A stretch of 12,147 bases of DNA. Origin: Zoogloeaceae bacterium (GTDB taxonomy: Bacteria; Pseudomonadota; Gammaproteobacteria; Burkholderiales; Rhodocyclaceae). Below, piece after piece: positions 1-5,464 of the stretch. The position numbers were made by a program, and so were the translations under genes. The stretch is taken from positions 1-12,147 of the forward strand of contig JAITJU010000119.1 in NCBI GenBank assembly GCA_031278735.1, in the 5' to 3' direction. The notes beneath the pieces are model-generated. The model had not been told where the DNA came from and made no database searches. It saw nothing but the letters and a program-made list of their open reading frames with translations. Position 1 is the stretch's first letter. Every line of letters starts with the position of its first letter.

Positions 1-28
1 GCCGTCATTTTCGGAAAGAGACGTCACC

Positions 29-499
29 GTGAATCTGAACTCGACACTGTTCGCGCAGCTCGTGGTGTTCTTCATTCTGGCGTGGTTTACCATGCGGTTC
101 GTATGGCCACCCATCATGAAGGCGCTGGATGAGCGCGCGAAAAAAATAGCGGACGGTCTGGCTGCGGCGGATCGCGGCAAGCAGGAACTGGAACTGGCGA
201 GCAAGCGTTCCGCCGACGCATTGCGGGCAGGCAAGGAAAAATCGGCTGAACTGCTGGCGCAAACGGAAAAGCGGGCGGCGCAGATTATCGAGGAAGCCAA
301 GGCGCAAGCCAAAATCGAAGCCGAACGCGTGATCGTCGGCGCCAAGGCGGAAATCGAGCAGGAAGCCCTGCGCGCCAAGGAAAGCCTGCGCGATCAGGTT
401 GCGATACTGGCCGTCGCGGGCGCGGAAAAAATCCTGCGCCGCGAAATCGACGCCAAGGCGCATGCCGAATTGCTGTCCGCAATCAAGCAGGATCTGTAA
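29..499 (+). CDS. atpF: F1Fo ATP synthase subunit b
   Basis: This is the peripheral-stalk b subunit, which anchors F1 to the membrane sector and holds the alpha3beta3 head still against rotation. The 156-residue length is normal for the family. Residues about 5-27 form one hydrophobic membrane span (LFAQLVVFFILAWF), followed by the typical WPPIMKALDERAKKIADGL segment. The rest is a long, charged, Ala/Glu/Lys-rich helix expected to form the dimeric coiled coil. The start is GTG at 29, supported by a GGAAAGAG Shine-Dalgarno at 13-20 with an 8-base gap and by alignment with the usual b-subunit N-terminus (MNLNxTLxxQ). The stop TAA directly abuts the ATG of atpH with no gap, which points to translational coupling. 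atpB and atpE are expected upstream, outside the window. Confidence 0.96.
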   Translation: MNLNSTLFAQLVVFFILAWFTMRFVWPPIMKALDERAKKIADGLAAADRGKQELELASKRSADALRAGKEKSAELLAQTEKRAAQIIEEAKAQAKIEAERVIVGAKAEIEQEALRAKESLRDQVAILAVAGAEKILRREIDAKAHAELLSAIKQDL

Positions 500-1033
500 A
501 TGGCTGAAACCGTCACCATCGCCCGTCCCTATGCCGAAGCGGCGTTTCGCGCCGCACGGGAAACAGGAACGCTGGGAGCGTGGTCTGACCGCCTTCAGCG
601 TCTGGCGCTCATTGCCAAAGACGCGGAAATGGCCGCAGTGATCGGCAATCCCAGCCTGTCCTCCGAGCAAGTCGCGCGGCTGTTCATTGCGCTTGTCAAT
701 GACGATGACGCCACGCTCGGCAATTTCATCCATGTCCTCGCGGAAAATGATCGCCTCTTGCTGCTGCCGGAAATTGCCCAGCTGTTCGAGGCCAGCAAGG
801 CCGCCGAAGAAGGCGTCAAGGAAGTGATAATTCAGACCGCTTTCCCGCTTTCCCAGGCCGACCTCAAGACGCTGCTTCCGCAACTGGAAGCGCATTTCAA
901 AACGAAACTCACGCCCACCGTGCTGGTGGACGCGGCGTTGATCGGTGGTGTACGCGTAGCGGTAGGCGATCAGGTGCTGGATGCTTCCGTGCGCGGCAAG
1001 CTCGAAACCCTGGCCGTCGCGCTCAAGAACTAG
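500..1033 (+). CDS. atpH: F1Fo ATP synthase subunit delta
   Basis: The delta subunit sits on top of F1 and joins the alpha subunits to the b-subunit stalk. The 177 residues match the family length. The N-terminal domain opens with the family pattern TIARPYAEAAFRAA (residues 6-19). The C-terminal part holds the conserved segment around residues 147-165 (ALIGGVRVAVGDQVLDASV), which matches the OSCP/delta signature. The ATG lies immediately after the atpF stop, and its AGGA ribosome binding site (489-492) lies inside the last atpF codons. The stop codon TAG (1031-1033) is itself the first part of TAGGAG, the Shine-Dalgarno of atpA, so the end of atpH and the start of atpA share bases. The gene is cytoplasmic and belongs to the same operon as its neighbours. 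Confidence 0.96.
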   Translation: MAETVTIARPYAEAAFRAARETGTLGAWSDRLQRLALIAKDAEMAAVIGNPSLSSEQVARLFIALVNDDDATLGNFIHVLAENDRLLLLPEIAQLFEASKAAEEGVKEVIIQTAFPLSQADLKTLLPQLEAHFKTKLTPTVLVDAALIGGVRVAVGDQVLDASVRGKLETLAVALKN

Positions 1034-1042
1034 GAGAGTTAA

Positions 1043-2581
1043 ATGCAGTTGAATCCGTCCGAGATCAGCGAGCTGATCAAAAGCAAGATTCAAAACCTTG
1101 AAGTGGGCGCGGAAACCCGCACCCAGGGAACCATCGTTTCCGTGACCGACGGCATCTGCCGCGTGCATGGCTTGCAGGACGCCATGCAGGGCGAAATGCT
1201 GGAATTCCCCGGCAACACCTTCGGCATGGCCTTGAATCTGGAACGCGACTCCGTCGGCGCGGTGGTGCTGGGCGAGTATCGGCACATTTCCGAAGGCGAC
1301 ACGGTCAAATGCACCGGTCGCATTCTGGAAGTGCCTGTCGGCCCGGAACTCCTGGGGCGCGTAGTGAATTCGCTCGGCCAGCCCGTCGACGGCAAGGGTC
1401 CCCTGAATCACAAGCTCACCGACAAGATCGAAAAGGTTGCCCCCGGCGTCATCTGGCGGAAATCCGTGTCGCAGCCGGTGCAGACCGGGCTGAAATCCAT
1501 CGACGCGATGGTGCCCATCGGACGCGGCCAGCGCGAACTCATCATTGGCGACCGACAAACCGGCAAGACCGCCGTGGCCATCGACACCATCATCAACCAG
1601 AAGGGCGCGGGCGTAAAGTGCATCTACGTGGCCGTGGGCCAGAAGGCTTCCACCATCGCCAACGTGGTGCGAAAACTCGAAGAGCACGGCGCGCTCGAAT
1701 ACACGATCATCGTGGCGGCTTCCGCCTCGGAAACCGCGGCGCTGCAATATATCGCGCCCTATTCCGGCTGCACGATGGGCGAATACTTCCGCGATCGCGG
1801 CGAGGACGCCCTCATCATCTATGACGATCTGACCAAGCAGGCCTGGGCCTATCGCCAGGTCTCGCTTCTCTTGCGGCGTCCGCCGGGGCGTGAAGCCTAT
1901 CCGGGCGACGTGTTCTACCTGCACTCCCGCCTGCTGGAACGCGCCGCGCGCGTCTCCGAAGAATGGGTGGAGCGTTTCACCAACGGCGAGGTAAAGGGCA
2001 AGACCGGCTCCTTGACCGCGCTTCCGGTCATCGAAACGCAGGCGGGCGACGTTTCCGCTTTCGTGCCGACCAACGTGATTTCCATCACCGACGGGCAGAT
2101 TTTTCTGGAAACCGACCTCTTCAACGCGGGCATCCGCCCGGCCATCAACGCCGGGATTTCGGTTTCTCGCGTCGGCGGCGCGGCGCAGACCAAGGTCATC
2201 AAGAAGCTGGGCGGCGGCGTGCGTCTGGCGCTCGCCCAGTACCGGGAACTGGCCGCCTTCGCGCAGTTTGCTTCCGACCTCGACGAAGCCACCCGCAAGC
2301 AACTGGAACATGGCCGCATGGTCACGGAACTCATGAAGCAGCCGCAATACGCGCCCATGAAGATTTCCGAAATGGCGGTGACGCTCTACGCGGCGGACAA
2401 GGGTTTTTATGAGGATGTGGAAGTCAAGCGCGCGCTCGATTTCGAGAAATCCCTGCTCGCGTACCTGAAGCAGAACGCGGCGGCGATTCTGGAAAAAATA
2501 GAGACCTCCAGGGACTTGGACAAGGAAACCGAGGAAGCCCTGTCTGCCGCCATCACGGCGTTCAAGGCCGCCTGGGTCTAA
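1043..2581 (+). CDS. atpA: F1Fo ATP synthase subunit alpha
   Basis: This is the non-catalytic nucleotide-binding subunit of the F1 head, three copies of which alternate with beta. The 512 residues are typical. Visible motifs are the Walker A loop GDRQTGKT at 169-176 (Lys175), Walker B around 256-261 (ALIIYDD), the long conserved stretch LLLRRPPGREAYPGDVFYL (275-293), and the arginine finger in SVSRVGG (Arg376), which reaches into the catalytic site on beta. The N-terminal beta-barrel domain begins after MQLNPSEISELIK, the standard start for the family. The ATG has a TAGGAG Shine-Dalgarno (1031-1036) with a 6-base gap. It is separated from atpG by 18 bases. All key residues are present, so the subunit should be functional. 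Confidence 0.98.
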   Translation: MQLNPSEISELIKSKIQNLEVGAETRTQGTIVSVTDGICRVHGLQDAMQGEMLEFPGNTFGMALNLERDSVGAVVLGEYRHISEGDTVKCTGRILEVPVGPELLGRVVNSLGQPVDGKGPLNHKLTDKIEKVAPGVIWRKSVSQPVQTGLKSIDAMVPIGRGQRELIIGDRQTGKTAVAIDTIINQKGAGVKCIYVAVGQKASTIANVVRKLEEHGALEYTIIVAASASETAALQYIAPYSGCTMGEYFRDRGEDALIIYDDLTKQAWAYRQVSLLLRRPPGREAYPGDVFYLHSRLLERAARVSEEWVERFTNGEVKGKTGSLTALPVIETQAGDVSAFVPTNVISITDGQIFLETDLFNAGIRPAINAGISVSRVGGAAQTKVIKKLGGGVRLALAQYRELAAFAQFASDLDEATRKQLEHGRMVTELMKQPQYAPMKISEMAVTLYAADKGFYEDVEVKRALDFEKSLLAYLKQNAAAILEKIETSRDLDKETEEALSAAITAFKAAWV

Positions 2582-2599
2582 CCGGAAAGGAAGCACGCC

Positions 2600-3490
2600 A
2601 TGCCAAGCGGCAAGGAAATCCGCAACAAGATCCGAAGCGTGGAAAACACGCGCAAGATCACCAAGGCCATGGAAATGGTGGCCGCCTCCAAGATGCGCAA
2701 GGCGCAGGACCGGATGCGCGCCGCCCGTCCCTATGGCGAGAAGATCCGGCGGATGGCGGCCAATCTGTCCCATGCATTGACCGATTACCGGCACCCTTTT
2801 CTGAGCGAACGTGAGGTCAAAAACGTCGGCCTCATCGTCATTACCTCCGACAAGGGATTGTGCGGCGGCCTGAACAGCAACGTGCTGCGCCAGGTGCTGA
2901 CGCGCATGAAGGAATGGGACGCGGGCGGCATCAAGCTCTCCGTCACCTGCATCGGCAACAAGGGGTTTGGATTCATGCAGCGGGCGGGGGTCAATGTCGT
3001 TTCCCACGTCGAAGGTCTGGGCGACACGCCGCGTCTGGAAAAGCTGATCGGCCCGGTCAAGGTGCTCCTGGACGCCTTCGTCACCCAGAAGCTGGACGCG
3101 GTCTATATCGCCAACACCCGCTTCATCAACACCATGAAACAGGAGCCGATCATCGAGCAGTTGCTGCCCCTGTCCGGAGAAGAAGTGGGCGCAAGCCACT
3201 CCACGTGGGACTACGTCTATGAGCCGGACGCCAAGGTGGTCATCGACGACCTGCTCGTGCGTTACGTCGAGGCGCTGATCTATCAGGCGGTGGCCGAGAA
3301 CATGGCTTCCGAACAATCGGCGCGGATGGTGGCGATGAAATCGGCTTCCGACAACGCCAAGAACGTGATCGGCGAACTGAAACTGGTCTACAACAAGGCG
3401 CGCCAGGCGGCGATTACCAAGGAATTGTCCGAGATCGTCGGCGGCGCGGCCGCTGACAGATCCGGTCTAAGGATTTTTGAAGACTTTTGA
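2600..3490 (+). CDS. atpG: F1Fo ATP synthase subunit gamma
   Basis: The gamma subunit is the central rotor shaft that couples ion flow through the c-ring to conformational change in beta. The N-terminal helix MPSGKEIRNKIRSVENT, with the following KITKAMEMVAASKMRKAQ, is diagnostic. The central domain contains ITSDKGLCGGLN (about 81-92). The C-terminal helix includes the gamma signature LKLVYNKARQAAITKELSEIV. At 296 residues it is slightly longer than usual: relatives normally end soon after GGAAA, but here about 11 residues follow (DRSGLRIFEDF). The start is ATG at 2600 behind AAGGA (2587-2591). Bases 3491-3526 separate it from atpD as annotated here, and that junction is unusual (see atpD). 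Confidence 0.97.
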   Translation: MPSGKEIRNKIRSVENTRKITKAMEMVAASKMRKAQDRMRAARPYGEKIRRMAANLSHALTDYRHPFLSEREVKNVGLIVITSDKGLCGGLNSNVLRQVLTRMKEWDAGGIKLSVTCIGNKGFGFMQRAGVNVVSHVEGLGDTPRLEKLIGPVKVLLDAFVTQKLDAVYIANTRFINTMKQEPIIEQLLPLSGEEVGASHSTWDYVYEPDAKVVIDDLLVRYVEALIYQAVAENMASEQSARMVAMKSASDNAKNVIGELKLVYNKARQAAITKELSEIVGGAAADRSGLRIFEDF

Positions 3491-3497
3491 GACGATT

Positions 3498-3502
3498 GAG
3501 GA
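3498..3502 (+). promoter_or_regulatory. Shine-Dalgarno pointing to a lost atpD start
   Basis: GAGGA sits 6 bases before the AAG codon at 3509-3511, an ideal distance for a start codon there. The in-frame codons from that point encode K-S-Q-G-S-I-V-Q-C, which matches the usual beta-subunit N-terminus M-S-Q-G-x-I-V-Q-C except for the first residue. This marks the ancestral start site of atpD. A second, weaker purine run, AAGG (3516-3519), lies 7 bases before the GTG at 3527 and could serve that start. Confidence 0.6.
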
Positions 3503-3526
3503 TTTAACAAGAGCCAAGGTTCAATT

Positions 3527-4915
3527 GTGCAATGTATCGGCGCTGTGGTAGACATCCAGTTTCCGCGCGATCAGATGCCCAGGGTGTATGACGCGCTTCT
3601 GCTGGATGTCGAAGGCGAGCACGGCAATCTCGAAAAAGGGCTGACCTTCGAGGTGCAGCAGCAACTGGGCGACGGCATCGTGCGCACCATCGCGCTCGGC
3701 TCTTCCGACGGCCTGAAGCGCGGCATGGGCGTAAGCAACACCGGCGCGCCCATTTCCGTGCCGGTCGGCCACGGCACCCTGGGGCGCATCATGGATGTGC
3801 TGGGGCGCCCCATCGACGAGGCCGGCCCCATCGAGGCCGACGAAAAACGCGCCATTCACGCCGAAGCGCCGAAATTCGAGGAGCTTTCCCCTTCCGTGGA
3901 ACTCCTGGAAACCGGCATCAAGGTCATCGACCTCATCTGCCCGTTCGCCAAGGGCGGCAAGGTGGGACTCTTCGGCGGCGCGGGCGTGGGCAAGACCGTC
4001 AACATGATGGAACTCATCAACAACATCGCCAAGCAGCACAGCGGCCTTTCCGTCTTCGCCGGCGTGGGCGAGCGCACCCGCGAGGGGAACGACTTCTATC
4101 ACGAGATGAAGGATTCCAACGTGCTGGACAAGGTCTCCATGGTCTTCGGCCAGATGAACGAGCCGCCAGGCAACCGCCTGCGCGTGGCCTTGACCGGTCT
4201 TACCATGGCCGAGCGTTTCCGCGACGAGGGGCGCGACATCCTTTTCTTTGTCGACAACATCTACCGCTACACCCTGGCGGGTACCGAAGTCTCCGCCCTC
4301 CTGGGGCGGATGCCTTCCGCCGTGGGCTACCAGCCGACGCTGGCCGAGGAAATGGGGCGCTTGCAGGAACGCATCACCTCCACCAAGGTGGGTTCCATCA
4401 CCTCCATCCAGGCCGTGTATGTGCCCGCGGACGACCTCACCGACCCTTCGCCCGCCACCACCTTCCTGCACCTGGATTCCACCGTGGTGCTCTCGCGCGA
4501 CATCGCCTCCCTGGGGATCTATCCGGCGGTGGATCCGCTTGATTCCACTTCCCGCCAGCTCGATCCGCTCGTCATTGGCGAGGAGCACTACACGGTCGCC
4601 CGCGCCGTGCAGACCACCCTGCAACGCTACAAGGAATTGCGCGACATCATCGCCATTCTGGGCATGGATGAGCTTTCCCCGGAAGACAAGCTGACGGTCG
4701 CCCGCGCGCGGAAAATCCAGCGGTTCCTGTCGCAGCCCTTCCATGTGGCGGAAGTCTTCACCAATTCGCCCGGCAAGTACGTTTCCCTGAAGGACACCAT
4801 CGCGGGTTTCAAGGGCATCGTGAATGGCGATTACGACAGCCTGCCGGAGCAGGCGTTCTATATGGTCGGCTCCATCGAAGAGGCGGTCGAAAGAGCCAAG
4901 GTCTTGCAGCAGTAA
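3527..4915 (+). CDS. atpD: F1Fo ATP synthase subunit beta (catalytic)
   Basis: This is the catalytic subunit that makes ATP from ADP and phosphate in the F1 head. Numbering from the GTG at 3527 gives 462 residues. Walker A is GGAGVGKT at 150-157, the catalytic glutamate is Glu182 in GERTREG, Walker B is ILFFVDN (Asp243), and DELSPED (381-387) is the lever region that moves gamma. Relatives begin with M-S-Q-G-x-I-V-Q-C. Here the same codons are present upstream (S-Q-G-S-I at 3512-3526), but the expected ATG at 3509-3511 reads AAG, and an in-frame TGA at 3497 blocks any earlier start. The first usual start codon is therefore this GTG, which removes six residues from the edge of the N-terminal barrel. 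Initiation at AUU (3524), a sequencing error or true use of AAG remain possible. The rest of the gene is intact and clearly under selection. Confidence 0.93.
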   Translation: MQCIGAVVDIQFPRDQMPRVYDALLLDVEGEHGNLEKGLTFEVQQQLGDGIVRTIALGSSDGLKRGMGVSNTGAPISVPVGHGTLGRIMDVLGRPIDEAGPIEADEKRAIHAEAPKFEELSPSVELLETGIKVIDLICPFAKGGKVGLFGGAGVGKTVNMMELINNIAKQHSGLSVFAGVGERTREGNDFYHEMKDSNVLDKVSMVFGQMNEPPGNRLRVALTGLTMAERFRDEGRDILFFVDNIYRYTLAGTEVSALLGRMPSAVGYQPTLAEEMGRLQERITSTKVGSITSIQAVYVPADDLTDPSPATTFLHLDSTVVLSRDIASLGIYPAVDPLDSTSRQLDPLVIGEEHYTVARAVQTTLQRYKELRDIIAILGMDELSPEDKLTVARARKIQRFLSQPFHVAEVFTNSPGKYVSLKDTIAGFKGIVNGDYDSLPEQAFYMVGSIEEAVERAKVLQQ

Positions 4916-4936
4916 GCTCAAGAAAGGAAATCCGAC

Positions 4937-5365
4937 ATGGCTATGACCATACATGTGGACGTGGTGAGCGCCGAAGAAGAAATTTTCTCCGGCCTCGTCG
5001 AGTTCGCGGTGTTTCCGGGCGAGGCGGGCGAACTGGGCGTCATGCCCCGGCACACGCCCATGCTGACGCGCATAAAACCCGGCACCGTGCGTCTCAAGCT
5101 GCCGGACATCGACCGTTTTGAACTGGTTTACGTCTCTGGCGGCATGCTGGAAGTGCAGCCGCAACTCATCACCGTGCTGGCCGACACCGCCATCCGCGCT
5201 TCCGATCTCGATGAAGCCAAGGCAATGGAAGCCAAGCGCCGCGCCGAGGAAGCGCTGGCCCAGCGTTCCAGCAAAATGGACCTGGCTTCCGCAGAAGCGG
5301 AACTGGCGCAGGCAGTCGCGCAGCTACAGGCCATCAACAAGATGAAGCCCACCAACATTCACTGA
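4937..5365 (+). CDS. atpC: F1Fo ATP synthase subunit epsilon
   Basis: Epsilon binds gamma and the c-ring and acts as a regulatory brake on ATP hydrolysis. The 142-residue protein has the two expected parts. The N-terminal beta-sandwich (about 1-88) contains the conserved run FPGEAGELGVMPRHTPMLT and LVYVSGGMLEVQP. The C-terminal helical hairpin (about 90-135) is rich in Ala, Glu and Lys and corresponds to the movable inhibitory arm. The ATG at 4937 has AAAGGA (4923-4928) with an 8-base gap. It lies 21 bases after atpD and closes the operon: a hairpin terminator follows within 20 bases and the next gene runs in the opposite direction. Confidence 0.97.
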   Translation: MAMTIHVDVVSAEEEIFSGLVEFAVFPGEAGELGVMPRHTPMLTRIKPGTVRLKLPDIDRFELVYVSGGMLEVQPQLITVLADTAIRASDLDEAKAMEAKRRAEEALAQRSSKMDLASAEAELAQAVAQLQAINKMKPTNIH

Positions 5366-5381
5366 AAAACCCTTGCAAACA

Positions 5382-5426
5382 AGACGCGCCCGCCTCGCTT
5401 TCGCGAAGCGGGCGCGTTTGCGTTTT
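5382..5426. terminator. Bidirectional hairpin terminator between atpC and nrdJ
   Basis: Bases 5382-5393 pair with 5408-5419 (12 pairs, mostly G-C, one G-T). A C/A mismatch follows, then four more pairs (5395-5398 with 5403-5406) closed by a TTTC loop. On the plus strand the stem is followed by TTTGCGTTTTG. On the minus strand it is followed by TGTTTG and, further on, TTTTT. It lies between two convergent genes, 16 bases after the atpC stop and about 40 bases beyond the nrdJ stop, so it probably ends both transcripts. The T-runs are interrupted, so the efficiency is uncertain. Confidence 0.7.
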
Positions 5427-5464
5427 GTGGGGACACGGGAAAAGCCAACGGGCGGCGCTCTTCG

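Noticed and set aside
5..3316. Minus-strand open frame of about 1100 codons across atpF, atpH, atpA and atpG (and another of about 550 codons at 3521-5164)
   Set aside because: The plus strand encodes highly conserved ATP synthase subunits. The antisense frame stays open because the forward frame lacks TTA, CTA and TCA codons, as expected at high GC. The antisense translation resembles no family and has no start context.
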